NCBI RefSeq assembly: GCF_000971395.1
Contig: NZ_BBME01000019.1
Coordinates: forward strand, 27,198 to 91,197
Direction of reading: 5' to 3'
Source: Demequina iriomotensis
GTDB taxonomy: Bacteria; Actinomycetota; Actinomycetes; Actinomycetales; Demequinaceae
DNA: 64,000 nt
Shown here one piece after another: positions 51,880-60,502 of this stretch. A program made the translations under genes and the position numbers. Position 1 is the stretch's first letter. Every line of letters starts with the position of its first letter. Below the pieces are notes generated by a model, which had not been told where the DNA came from, searched no databases, and was given only the letters and a program-made list of their open reading frames with translations.

Positions 51880-54222
51880 TCACCGGCCGCCGTCCACCCA
51901 GGCGAGGAAGTCCGCGGCGGCGATCACAGGCTTTCCCCACTCGAGCGCCTTGCGCGCCTTGCCCGACTGCGTGCCGCGCTCCGCAACCACAAGCACGTCC
52001 GTGCGCGTCTTGGTCACCGTCGGCACCGGCACCAGCCCGGCGCCCTCGGCGAGCCGCATCATCCGCTCGCGATCCACCACGCCCCGTCCGGCGGCCACCA
52101 CCGTCCCGGTGAAGCACACGCGCGCACCGGGCACCAGCACAGCCGCGGCCTCGACAGGACCGTCGAGCACCAGATCGCCCGGCAGAACGTCGACCCCGAA
52201 GTGCCGCTCAGCGGCGCGGATGCGCGCGAGCGCCGCCGCGTCCTTGTCGATCACGCGCCCCCACGCTCGGGCCAGCAGCGCGGCGAGCACCGCGCTCGGA
52301 TCGTCCTCGGCGGAGAGGTTGCCGCCCACCATGAAGCCGGGGCCGTCCTCCCGTGCCTCGGCGACCCGCGTCTGAAGGAAGCCGTGTCCCCGCGGCCAGT
52401 CCGCGAACGGGGTGCCCGCCGCGAGCGCATCGTCCCCGACGCGCGCGAGCCAGCGCTCCCCCGCGTCCCGCAGCGCCCGCGCCCGCTCGAGCGCGGTGGG
52501 CGCGGCGAGCCCGACGCGCTCCCCGGGGTCGAAGGTCTGCGCCGGCAGCTCGACCCCGAGCGCCATGGGCTCGACCACGCCGTTGCGCTTGAGCTCGAAG
52601 TCGATCCAGCCGAGCGCGCGGTCGATGCCGACGCCGACGGGGACGCGGCCCGCGAGCAGCGGCGACAGGCACGCCCAGGCCTCGGCGAGCACGGGCGCGA
52701 GCTGCACGTCGCGCGTGGTGAGCCCGAACTGGGTGTGCGCCTCGTAGAGGTCGCTCGTGGGGTTGACCACCGTGGTCGCCTCGTCGCCTTCGTCCGTCAC
52801 GACGGCGATCTCGACGGGCCGGGGACGGTACCTGTCCCCCACCGTCCCGACGGTCAGCGCGGCCACGTAGACATGCCCCGCCCGTGCATCGTCCCCCGCG
52901 CCCGTGCGCGACGCGGCGAGGAAGCGGCGGATGCTGCCGTCCGTCTTGAGGTCGCGCGGCAGCACGTCCCGTCGGAGCACCAGGCCCTCGAGCGACGTGC
53001 AGCGGCTGAGCGCGACGTACAGCTGGCCGTTCGCGAACGTGCCTCCCGTGAGGTCGACCACCACGCGGTCGAGCGTCTGCCCCTGGGCCTTGTGGATGGT
53101 GATGGCCCACGCGAGCTTCATCGGCAGCTGCGTGAAGGTTCCCACCACCTCGCGGTGCAGGCTCCCGCCCGCCACCACCGGGCGGGCGATCTCCCAGGTG
53201 TACGGGCGCACCCGGACCTGACGGCCGTCGCGGAGCTGCACGGTCGCGACGGGTCCGTCCTCGTCGCGCTGCAGCAGCAGGATCCGGCCGAGCGTGCCGT
53301 TGACCCACCGGTCGGCGGGGTCGTTGTTGAGCAGCATCACCTGCGCGCCCACGGCGAGGTCGAGGCTCGACTCGGCCGGCAGCTCGAAGCCGTCGGTGTC
53401 GCCGGAGAGCCGCGCCTGGTAGGAGAGCACCGGGCTCGGAAGCCGCTCGAGCTCGCGCCGGTTGCGCGCGCCGACGATGCGGTTGGTGGTCGCGAGCGTG
53501 AGCCAGAACTCGTCCGGGGGCGGCTCGAAACCGGGGTGCGTGTGCGCGTTGAGGGCCGCCCGCGCGCCCTCGAGCAGCGCCCCGTCGCGCACGGCGTTGA
53601 GGATGTCGACCAGCTGGGTGTCGCCCACCTGGCGGAAGACGGTGGTGAGCTCGACCACGGGGAAGGTCTCGCGGTCGAAGCGGTGCGCGGAGAAGAAGTA
53701 GGGCGTGCCGTAGCGCTCGTCGAAGAAGTCGACCTCGTCGTCGCGGACCACGGGCGGGAGCTGGTGGAGATCGCCCACGAGCACCAGCTGCACCCCGCCG
53801 AACGGCTCGCCCTGCCGCGGGCCGAAGCGCTCGAGCGCCGCCACCAGCGCGTCGAAGAGGTCCGCGCGGACCATCGACGCCTCGTCGACGATGAGCGTGT
53901 CGAGCCCCGCGAGGGTCCTCGCGAACCGCCCGGGGTAGTAGCCGGGGCCGCGCACCATCTCCTCGTTCACCCCCATGGGGAAGGAGAACAGCCGGTGGAT
54001 GGTGTAGCCGTCGACGTTGAGGGCCGCGATGCCGGTGGGGGCGACGGTGACCGCCGTGCGCTCCGTGGTCGCGAGGAAGTGCCTGATGAGGGTGGACTTT
54101 CCCGTGCCCGCGCGGCCCGTGAGGAACAGATGCCCGCCGCCATGGAGGATCTCGAGGGCGCGCTCGAAGTCCTCGGTCAGGGTGATGCCCTCCCAGGGGC
54201 GCCGCGCGCGCTGCTCGCTCAT
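51880..54222 (-). CDS. PIF1-type helicase fused to an exonuclease-like region and a BRCT domain
   Basis: Protein of 780 residues. Residues ~15-430 are a PIF1/RecD2-like SF1B helicase: Walker A LTGRAGTGKST near 38, GIAALNVDGYTIHRLFSFP, Walker B LIVDEASMV, GDLHQLPPV and the motif AWAITIHKAQGQTLDRVVVDL with YVALSRC. The middle (~440-560) resembles DnaQ-type 3'-5' exonucleases (VEIAVVTDEG, VNPTSDLYEAHTQFGLTTRDVQLAPVLAEAW) but lacks the acidic active-site residues. The last ~95 residues are a BRCT domain (ARVCFTGTVVAAGRGVVDRERMMRLAEGAG, VLVVAERGTQSGKARKALEWGKPVI). A role in DNA repair or replication restart is inferred. Confidence 0.82.
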   Translation of the reverse strand: MSEQRARRPWEGITLTEDFERALEILHGGGHLFLTGRAGTGKSTLIRHFLATTERTAVTVAPTGIAALNVDGYTIHRLFSFPMGVNEEMVRGPGYYPGRFARTLAGLDTLIVDEASMVRADLFDALVAALERFGPRQGEPFGGVQLVLVGDLHQLPPVVRDDEVDFFDERYGTPYFFSAHRFDRETFPVVELTTVFRQVGDTQLVDILNAVRDGALLEGARAALNAHTHPGFEPPPDEFWLTLATTNRIVGARNRRELERLPSPVLSYQARLSGDTDGFELPAESSLDLAVGAQVMLLNNDPADRWVNGTLGRILLLQRDEDGPVATVQLRDGRQVRVRPYTWEIARPVVAGGSLHREVVGTFTQLPMKLAWAITIHKAQGQTLDRVVVDLTGGTFANGQLYVALSRCTSLEGLVLRRDVLPRDLKTDGSIRRFLAASRTGAGDDARAGHVYVAALTVGTVGDRYRPRPVEIAVVTDEGDEATTVVNPTSDLYEAHTQFGLTTRDVQLAPVLAEAWACLSPLLAGRVPVGVGIDRALGWIDFELKRNGVVEPMALGVELPAQTFDPGERVGLAAPTALERARALRDAGERWLARVGDDALAAGTPFADWPRGHGFLQTRVAEAREDGPGFMVGGNLSAEDDPSAVLAALLARAWGRVIDKDAAALARIRAAERHFGVDVLPGDLVLDGPVEAAAVLVPGARVCFTGTVVAAGRGVVDRERMMRLAEGAGLVPVPTVTKTRTDVLVVAERGTQSGKARKALEWGKPVIAAADFLAWVDGGR

Positions 54223-54245
54223 CGTGGGGAGAGCCTACCCACGGC

Positions 54246-54277
54246 GGACGATGCGGGAGGCGGCCCCGGCATCGTCC
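54246..54277. terminator. Inverted motif pair between leftward genes
   Basis: GGACGATGC (54246-54254) and GCATCGTCC (54269-54277) form a perfect nine-base stem with a 14-base loop in the 57-base gap between the helicase start and the stop of the unknown gene upstream in transcription. Confidence 0.65.
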
Positions 54278-54279
54278 CG

Positions 54280-55128
54280 TCAGTCCGCGGAGGCGACCTC
54301 GCGCGCGTCCGGGGCGCGCGTGAGCCTCACCAGGTGTGCGTGCGCGTACTCGCAGATGAGCGCGTGCCGGTAGACCGCCTGCGGGACGTCCACGTTCGAG
54401 TCCATCCAGAGGCTCATGCCGCCCATCTTCCAGTCGCGGAAGCCGGCGTCCTCGGTGAGGAGCGCGAGGATCTCGAGGAACGAGTCGTCGAACCGCATCG
54501 AATGGACCGCGCGGCGGTACTCCTCGAGCGTGAGCGCCATCGAGAACGGGATGTTCATGAGGCACAGCGCCGTCTGGATGTCGAGGCGCAGCAGGCGACG
54601 GCGGTGCCGCTCTGGATCGAGCGGCGGCACGTCGAGCTCGGACAGGTCGAGCGTGGCGGGTCGGGCGATGGGCGCGCCGTCGAGCGCGATGAGGACGTCG
54701 TAGACGTTGACGTCGTGCTCGACGACGGCGTGGTCGCCCAGCCCGGTGAGGGCCGTGGGGCGCAGGGTCACTGGCTCCATGGCGACCGGGGTGTTGCGGA
54801 TGATGAAGTTGACCAGGTTGGTCTCGACCACGAAGTGCCTGATGAGGAGCTCGACGGCGTCCGGTGAGACGCCACGGCGCAGGAACTGCACGCACAGCCA
54901 GTCCATCATGGACAGCGGCATCCACCGGAACGGCAGCACGCGCTTGACGATCGAGATCAGCGCGACGGCGATGCGCGAGACGATGCGCGCGATCGGGTAG
55001 AGCCAGCGGCGCGAGGGCCGCTGCTGGTCCTCGATGATCTGCCGGACCACGGCGCGGTCGAGCGGCACGGACGGGTCCGCATAGACCGCCTCCCACATGC
55101 TCGGGTCGCCGAACGCAGCCGTGCCCAT
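54280..55128 (-). CDS. Conserved-looking protein of unknown function in KAS III operon
   Basis: Protein of 282 residues that I do not recognise. It has an amphipathic or membrane-associated stretch (YPIARIVSRIAVALISIVKRVLPFRWMPLSMMDWLCVQFL), conserved-looking histidines and acids (VELLIRHFVVETNLVNFIIRN, VEHDVNVYDVLIAL) and a helical C-terminal half (HRRRLLRLDIQTALCLMNIPFSMALTLEEYRRAVHSM). It starts one base after the stop of the heme-oxygenase-like gene and is the last gene of the three-gene operon, so it probably acts on or with their product, possibly at the membrane. Confidence 0.65.
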   Translation of the reverse strand: MGTAAFGDPSMWEAVYADPSVPLDRAVVRQIIEDQQRPSRRWLYPIARIVSRIAVALISIVKRVLPFRWMPLSMMDWLCVQFLRRGVSPDAVELLIRHFVVETNLVNFIIRNTPVAMEPVTLRPTALTGLGDHAVVEHDVNVYDVLIALDGAPIARPATLDLSELDVPPLDPERHRRRLLRLDIQTALCLMNIPFSMALTLEEYRRAVHSMRFDDSFLEILALLTEDAGFRDWKMGGMSLWMDSNVDVPQAVYRHALICEYAHAHLVRLTRAPDAREVASAD

Positions 55129-55129
55129 G

Positions 55130-55798
55130 TCAGCGGTCCAGCTCCTCGAGCTGCAGCGCGTACAGCCGGGCGACCACCTCGGCGCACCGGACGATGGCGT
55201 CTGCCGCCGCATCGTCGATCATCCCCGACGTGAGGATCGCCTCGAGGTCACCCGTGTGCGCGCCGTCTGCCTCCTGGTGGTAGACCATGAAGTGCACCTG
55301 GTTGTCCGCGAGACCGAGGACCTCCTGGAAGCGGCGGGCCCAGCCCGCCGCGCGGCGGGCGCCGAGGCCTTCGATGATGAACATCGCCCCCAGCAGCCCC
55401 ACCGGGTTGGGGCGGTCGGCGTAGTGGAAGAGGTAGCCCGACAGCGCCTCCGAGCCGATGTTCTTGCGTCCCGCGCGCAGCTCGTCGAGCGAGCCTCCGA
55501 CGGCCACGTAGTCGCGCTCGAGCATGAGGAAGTCGCGGTGCTCCTCCTCGGCATGGTGGATCGCGGCCGCCCGCAGCGGGAAGTGGGCGATGTCGAAGCT
55601 CGACGCCGCGCGCGAGATCCACGGGGAGCCGTCGACCACCTGCTGGCGAAGGTTGAAGAGCAGCCTGCGGTAGTCCTCGATGGTCACCGTGCCCTCCTCG
55701 AGGCGCGCGAGGATCGGGACGGTCTCGAGGCGCTCCTCGAAGCGGGCCCACACCTCGGCGAGGCGCTCGGCGAGGGTGGTGGTCGCGGTGGAGGTCAT
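55130..55798 (-). CDS. Heme-oxygenase-like fold metalloenzyme (iron-containing redox enzyme family)
   Basis: Helical protein of 222 residues resembling the TenA/PqqC/heme-oxygenase-like diiron oxidase (HDO) superfamily. Likely metal ligands are E in the first helices (RLEEGTVTIEDYRRLLFNLRQQV), AAIHHAEEEHRDF, and H/D in VHFMVYHQEADGAHTGDLEAIL. Relatives oxidise or decarboxylate fatty acids and amino acids. It lies nine bases behind the KAS III gene with AAGGAG as RBS, so the substrate may be the acyl product of that synthase. Exact reaction unknown. Confidence 0.78.
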   Translation of the reverse strand: MTSTATTTLAERLAEVWARFEERLETVPILARLEEGTVTIEDYRRLLFNLRQQVVDGSPWISRAASSFDIAHFPLRAAAIHHAEEEHRDFLMLERDYVAVGGSLDELRAGRKNIGSEALSGYLFHYADRPNPVGLLGAMFIIEGLGARRAAGWARRFQEVLGLADNQVHFMVYHQEADGAHTGDLEAILTSGMIDDAAADAIVRCAEVVARLYALQLEELDR

Positions 55799-55807
55799 GG
55801 GGGCTCC

Positions 55808-56935
55808 TTAGCTGCCGGCGGGACCGACGACGGTGAGGTGGGCGAAGGCGAACGAGAAGCGGGCGGACTCCGGGACCGCGAGCAGCACGGTCTCGCCCTC
55901 GCGGAACCGGCCCGAGTGCCAGGCCTCCTCGAGCGCGATGAGGATGCTGGCCGAGCCGGTGTTGCCGCGCGTCGCCAGGTTGGAGTACCAGCGGTCCGTA
56001 TCGAGCTGGGGCATCCGACGCCGGATGCCCTCGAAGGCGAGGTCGCGGAACGCGTGGGTGCTGTAGTGGCAGACCACGTGGTCGAGGTGCCGCAGGTCGA
56101 TCAGGCCGGTGTCGACCAGCTCCTCGAACTGGCGGATCCCCTCGTCGGCGAGCTCGCCGAGCACCGCGGTGTCCTGGCGGATGACGAACATGCCGGCCGC
56201 CTCGGCCTCCGCCACGGGCACGTCCTGCCACGTGGCCCCGACGTGCGGGTCGAGGCCCGCCATGCCGGCGCGCATGCAGACGTCGTGCTCGTGGGCGAGC
56301 GAGACGTGGCGTACCCAGTCGACCCGAAGCGACGGACGGGCGGGATTCGGCTGGAACTCGACCACCGCGGCGCCCGCGCCGTCCGAGAGCATCCAGCGCA
56401 GGAAGTGCGCGTCCATCCTGGCATCGACTCCGTCGAAGCGCCGCTGACGCAGGATGCGGCTCGGCAGCTCCGACGCGACCACCACAGCGCGCGGATGGTC
56501 GCCGAGCCTGACCTTGGCGACCGCCGCGTCGAGGGCCGCGAGGCTCGAGGCGCACACGCCCGCGGCGGTGAGCACCTGCATCGGCCCGCCGCCCAGGCGC
56601 CCGTGGACCATCGAGCCGAAGCCCGGGATCATCGCGTCGCCCTGCGTGGTCGCTGCGGCGAGCATGCGTACGTCCTCGGCGCCGATGCCGCGGTCGTCGA
56701 GCGCGGCGCGGATCGCCTTGACCGCGAGCTCCTCGTTGAGCTCGGTGGGCTCGCCGTGCTCGTCGAGCGCGTAGTGACGCAGGACGATGCCGTTGTCCGC
56801 GAGCACGCGGCGCCGGATGCGGTCCGTGACCCGGTCATCGCCGCCCAGCCGCGCCGCGATGCCGTCGTTGTCGACCGGGTCGCCCGGTAGATACCTGCCC
56901 AGTCCCGTCAGATATGCCTGCGCCCCCGAAGCCAT
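55808..56935 (-). CDS. 3-oxoacyl-ACP synthase III-like (FabH-type) condensing enzyme
   Basis: Thiolase-fold enzyme of 375 residues with the KAS III triad: Cys near 128 in GVCASSLAALDAAV, His near 290 in VVCHYSTHAFRDL, Asn near 325 in TRGNTGSASILIALEEA. The N-terminus YLTGLGRYLPGDPVDNDGIAARLG is typical of FabH homologues involved in specialised lipids rather than housekeeping FabH, and no fatty-acid genes are nearby. It heads a leftward operon with a heme-oxygenase-like enzyme and an unknown protein. Confidence 0.88.
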   Translation of the reverse strand: MASGAQAYLTGLGRYLPGDPVDNDGIAARLGGDDRVTDRIRRRVLADNGIVLRHYALDEHGEPTELNEELAVKAIRAALDDRGIGAEDVRMLAAATTQGDAMIPGFGSMVHGRLGGGPMQVLTAAGVCASSLAALDAAVAKVRLGDHPRAVVVASELPSRILRQRRFDGVDARMDAHFLRWMLSDGAGAAVVEFQPNPARPSLRVDWVRHVSLAHEHDVCMRAGMAGLDPHVGATWQDVPVAEAEAAGMFVIRQDTAVLGELADEGIRQFEELVDTGLIDLRHLDHVVCHYSTHAFRDLAFEGIRRRMPQLDTDRWYSNLATRGNTGSASILIALEEAWHSGRFREGETVLLAVPESARFSFAFAHLTVVGPAGS

Positions 56936-57032
56936 GCTGGCGACAGTAGCCGAGCGGTCGGCGCGAGAGCCCAGTTGTCCACACGACGCGCGGGCGGGTC
57001 ACGCCTGGCGGCGTGCGACCATCATGAGCGCA

Positions 57033-57042
57033 GGACGATGCG
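57033..57042 (+). repeat. GGACGATGCG dispersed motif, intergenic copy
   Basis: Exact copy in the 143-base divergent gap between the KAS III and sirtuin genes, 36 bases before the sirtuin start. Confidence 0.8.
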
Positions 57043-57078
57043 CATGTCACCGCGCGACGGACCGTCAGGAGGCCCCAC

Positions 57079-57924
57079 GTGACCGCAGCGGAACCACGGA
57101 GCGCAGATCTCGCCTCGCCGACGATCGCTCGCGCGCTCGAGCTGCTGGCGGGGCGCACCATCGCGGCCCTCACGGGAGCGGGCCTGTCGACGGATTCCGG
57201 CATCCCCGACTACCGCGGCGCGGGCTCGCCTCGACGCACGCCCATGACCTTTCAGGAGTTCGTGAGCGACGAATCGCGGCGACGGCGCTACTGGGTCGGT
57301 TCGCACCTCGGCTGGAGGGCCTTCTCCGCCACCCGCCCGAACGCGGGTCATCACGCCCTCGCCTCGCTCGAGGACGCCGGCGTGGTCACGGGCCTCGTCA
57401 CGCAGAACGTCGACGGCCTCCACCTGCAGGCGGGGTCGCGCCACGTGGTCGAGCTGCACGGCGACACGCGCGGCGTGACCTGCCTCGCCTGCGGCACCCG
57501 CGTCCCTCGCGAGGAGGTCGCTTCGCGCCTCGAGCGCGACAACCCGGCCCTGGCGCTGCCCGATGCGGTGGCGCTGGGACCGGACGGCGACGTCCTGCCG
57601 GAGGCGTGGGCCGACGTGACGGTGCCCGACTGCACCGCGTGCGGCGGCATCCTCAAGCCCGACGTCGTGTTCTTCGGGGAGCTGGTCCCCGCCGCGCGGA
57701 CCCGGGCGGCCGAACGCATCGTCGACGTCGCCGACGCGCTGCTGGTCGCCGGCTCCTCGCTCGCCGTCAACTCAGGGCTCCGACTCGTGGAGCGCGCCCA
57801 CCGCCGCGGCGCGTCGATCGTCATCGTCAACCGAGGCGCCACCAAGGGCGACCGGCGCGCGGATGTCACGATCGACGCGGGCACCACCGAGACGCTCACA
57901 GCCCTCGCGTCCGCGCTGACGTAG
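57079..57924 (+). CDS. NAD-dependent protein deacylase (sirtuin)
   Basis: Sir2 family enzyme of 281 residues. NAD-binding GAGLSTDSGIPDYRGAG, TQNVDGLHLQAG, catalytic histidine near residue 127 in ELHGDTRGV, zinc cysteines CLACG and CTACGG, KPDVVFFGELVP and AGSSLAVNSG are all present. A long segment (RRTPMTFQEFVSDESRRRRYWVGSHLGW) between the NAD loop and the catalytic domain identifies the class II/SIRT4-like branch. Start GTG at 57079 after AGGAGG. A strong terminator follows, so it is monocistronic. Confidence 0.95.
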   Translation: MTAAEPRSADLASPTIARALELLAGRTIAALTGAGLSTDSGIPDYRGAGSPRRTPMTFQEFVSDESRRRRYWVGSHLGWRAFSATRPNAGHHALASLEDAGVVTGLVTQNVDGLHLQAGSRHVVELHGDTRGVTCLACGTRVPREEVASRLERDNPALALPDAVALGPDGDVLPEAWADVTVPDCTACGGILKPDVVFFGELVPAARTRAAERIVDVADALLVAGSSLAVNSGLRLVERAHRRGASIVIVNRGATKGDRRADVTIDAGTTETLTALASALT

Positions 57925-57961
57925 GCCGCTCGCCGTGTCCCGAGCGGGACCCCGGACAACG

Positions 57962-57994
57962 AGAAAGGGGCCCGCCTGCCGGCGGACCCCTTCT
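57962..57994. terminator. Intrinsic terminator after the sirtuin gene
   Basis: CCGCC-TGCC-GGCGG forms the tip, GGGG/CCCC and AGAA/TTCT continue the stem with one bulge. It ends in TTCTGTCT on the plus strand, a weak T tract, and also lies just past the leftward tRNA-Ala. Confidence 0.78.
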
Positions 57995-57997
57995 GTC

Positions 57998-58073
<76 letters not shown>

Positions 58074-58130
58074 TTGATGCCTGAATAGGTTAGCACCACT
58101 TCACGGGACCCACGTACAACCGCGAAGGGC

Positions 58131-58140
58131 CGCATCGTCC
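58131..58140 (-). repeat. GGACGATGCG dispersed motif, intergenic copy
   Basis: Exact copy on the minus strand between tRNA-Ala and the GH92 gene. The rest of this 208-base gap is AT-richer (58150-58215) and probably holds the GH92 promoter, with no clear consensus hexamers. Confidence 0.8.
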
Positions 58141-58281
58141 CTCCTCTCGCCGGAAAGTTAAAGAGTTCGTCACAATCGCGCAATGATCGCGACATTCGCG
58201 CCGCCTACCTTCTGAGCAAGGTCGCACGCCGTGGTGCGTGCCCCGCTCGTCAGGAGCAGGCTTCGGGGAGGAGGTGCCGCC

Positions 58282-60492
58282 GTGTACGACGACGTCGACC
58301 CGTTCATCGGGACCGAGGCCACGGTCCTGCCTGCCCCGACGGGCATCGCCGCCACGTGGTGGTGGCCCAAGCCCCAGGTGGGCAACACTCATCCAGGCGC
58401 GGCCTACCCGCTCGGCATGGTCTCGGCCTGCGCCTACTCCGGCGCCTACCCGACGGGCTACGGCCTCTACGACCTCAGCACGGAGGGCCGCCCGACCCGC
58501 CTTCACGACCGCCTGGTCGCCTCGGGCTTCACACACTTCCAGCAGTCGGGCACGGGCGCGATCCGCAAGTACTACAACTACTTCCGCGTCACCCCCATGC
58601 TCGAGCCGCTCGACGAGCTCGACCGCGCGTGGGAGATCGTCGACGAGGAGGCCCACCCGGGCTACTACCACGCGGTCATGGAGAACGGCATCGAGGCCGA
58701 GCTCACCGCCGGCCCCAAGTCAGTGGTCCACCGCTACACGTTCCCCGAGCACCCGTCCGCGCGGCTGGTGATCGACTTCTCGCTCGGCGGGCTCGAGATC
58801 CCGTACGGCGCCACCCTGCCGCTCAGGGCCCGGCTCGAGTCGGTGGAGCCCGGTGTGGTCCAGGGCGAGATCGTGGTCGAGGGCGTCCCGCTCGCCGTCT
58901 ACATCGAGTGCGACGCCGAGGACTGGCGCCAGATGCTCTGGTACGACAGCCGCCTCATGCCCGCCGGCACGCGCCTCGACCTCGACTCGATCCGCCCCTC
59001 GACGCTGCGCCCCTTCGGGCTCATGTGGAAGGGACCCGCGGCGCCGGGCAAGGTGGTCGAGCTCCGCATCGGCTTCTCGCTGCGCGGCGTCGACCAGGCG
59101 CGCAAGAACCTCCGCGCCGACCTGGGCGAGCTCGGCTCCTTCGCGACCCGCCTCGCGGGCACGCGCGAGACGTGGCGGTCGCTGCTCGCCGCCGTCACCG
59201 TCGAGACGGAGGACGAGTCGCGCCGGCAGGTGTTCGCGAGCGCGCTCTACCACTCGCTCCTCAAGCCGTGCTTCGCCCCCAGCGAGAGCCCATTCTGGTC
59301 GGAGAAGGGCCCGTTCGTCTTCGACGTGTCGACGATGTGGGACATCTACCGCACGCAGCTGCCGCTGCTCACCGCGCTGCTGCCTCACCGCGCCGTCGAG
59401 TTCGCCAACGCGATGCTCACCATCGCCGAGCAGGAGGGCAACCTCCCCATCGGCTACCGCATGGCTCGCGGCTCGGACCGCTTCAGCCGCCAGGGCAGCG
59501 CGCTGGTCCACACCCTGCTCGCCGACCTCGCCCACCTGGGCGCGCACGGCATCGACTGGGACTGGGCGCTGGTGCACATGCAGACCGACCTGCGCCGCGC
59601 GTACGGCGAGGAGTTCCTGCTCCAGGGCCACGCGCAGCCGATGAGCCACACCCTCGACCTCGCGTACGGCTACTGGTGCACGGGCGTGGTCGCGGAGCTG
59701 CTGGGCGACCGCACGCAGCTCAACGAGAACGTCGAGCTCGCGTCCCGCTGGCGCAATGCCTTCGACCCCGCGACCGGCCTGCTCAAGGAGTCCACCTACT
59801 ACGAGGGCACCCGCTTCAACTACTCGTTCCGCCTGCTTCACGACATGGCCGCGAGGATCGAGCTGGCAGGCGGGGACGAGGCGTTCGTGCGGCTCCTCGA
59901 CGCCTTCTTCGGCTTCGGTGCGGAGCCGGTGGTCCAGCCCGGCGAGCGCCCGTCGTCCGCGGAGATGGTGGCCGGCTACGCGCTCGGCCGCTTCGAGGGC
60001 CTCAACAACGAGCCGGACATGGAGGCACCCTGGGCCTACCACTACGCGGGACGGCCGGACCGGACCGCCGAGGTGGTCCACGGCATCGTCCACCAGATGT
60101 TCGGGCCCGGGCGCGGAGGCCTCCCTGGCAACGACGATTCCGGCGGGTTATCGTCGTGGTACGTCTGGGCCTCGCTGGGCCTGTTCCCCGTCGCAGGGCA
60201 GAACCTCTTCCTGCTTCACCCCCCGTCCTTCGCCTCAGCGACGATGCGCATGGCGCGGGGAGAACTCCACATCGTGGCCGAGGGGTTCATCGAGCCCCGG
60301 CCCGGCGGCCCGGTGCAGTACGTCCGGTCCGTCTCGCTCGACGGGTCGCCCGTCGAGTCCTCCTGGATCAGCGGCTCCGAGCTCCACCAGGGCGGAGAGC
60401 TGCGCTTCGTGCTCGGGGACGTCCCGAGCGACTGGGGACGGACGCATCGTCCCCCGTCCACCCCCCGCCCCACCGTGGGGCTGCTCCCGTGA
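58282..60492 (+). CDS. Glycoside hydrolase family 92 alpha-mannosidase
   Basis: GH92 exo-alpha-mannosidase of 736 residues, Ca2+-dependent and inverting. It begins YDDVDPFIGTEATVLP, with HPGAAYPLGMVSACAYSGAYPTGYG, and the catalytic region SALYHSLLKPCF, FDVSTMWDIYRTQLPLL, LNNEPDMEAPWAYHYAGRPDRTAEVV and GLPGNDDSGGLSSWYVWASLGLFPVAGQ carrying the acid/base Glu and Asp residues. No signal peptide, so it works in the cytosol. I used the GTG at 58282, which has GGGAGGAGG eight bases upstream. The adjacent glycosyltransferase is co-transcribed. Confidence 0.92.
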   Translation: MYDDVDPFIGTEATVLPAPTGIAATWWWPKPQVGNTHPGAAYPLGMVSACAYSGAYPTGYGLYDLSTEGRPTRLHDRLVASGFTHFQQSGTGAIRKYYNYFRVTPMLEPLDELDRAWEIVDEEAHPGYYHAVMENGIEAELTAGPKSVVHRYTFPEHPSARLVIDFSLGGLEIPYGATLPLRARLESVEPGVVQGEIVVEGVPLAVYIECDAEDWRQMLWYDSRLMPAGTRLDLDSIRPSTLRPFGLMWKGPAAPGKVVELRIGFSLRGVDQARKNLRADLGELGSFATRLAGTRETWRSLLAAVTVETEDESRRQVFASALYHSLLKPCFAPSESPFWSEKGPFVFDVSTMWDIYRTQLPLLTALLPHRAVEFANAMLTIAEQEGNLPIGYRMARGSDRFSRQGSALVHTLLADLAHLGAHGIDWDWALVHMQTDLRRAYGEEFLLQGHAQPMSHTLDLAYGYWCTGVVAELLGDRTQLNENVELASRWRNAFDPATGLLKESTYYEGTRFNYSFRLLHDMAARIELAGGDEAFVRLLDAFFGFGAEPVVQPGERPSSAEMVAGYALGRFEGLNNEPDMEAPWAYHYAGRPDRTAEVVHGIVHQMFGPGRGGLPGNDDSGGLSSWYVWASLGLFPVAGQNLFLLHPPSFASATMRMARGELHIVAEGFIEPRPGGPVQYVRSVSLDGSPVESSWISGSELHQGGELRFVLGDVPSDWGRTHRPPSTPRPTVGLLP

Positions 60493-60502
60493 AGGAGGTG
60501 TC

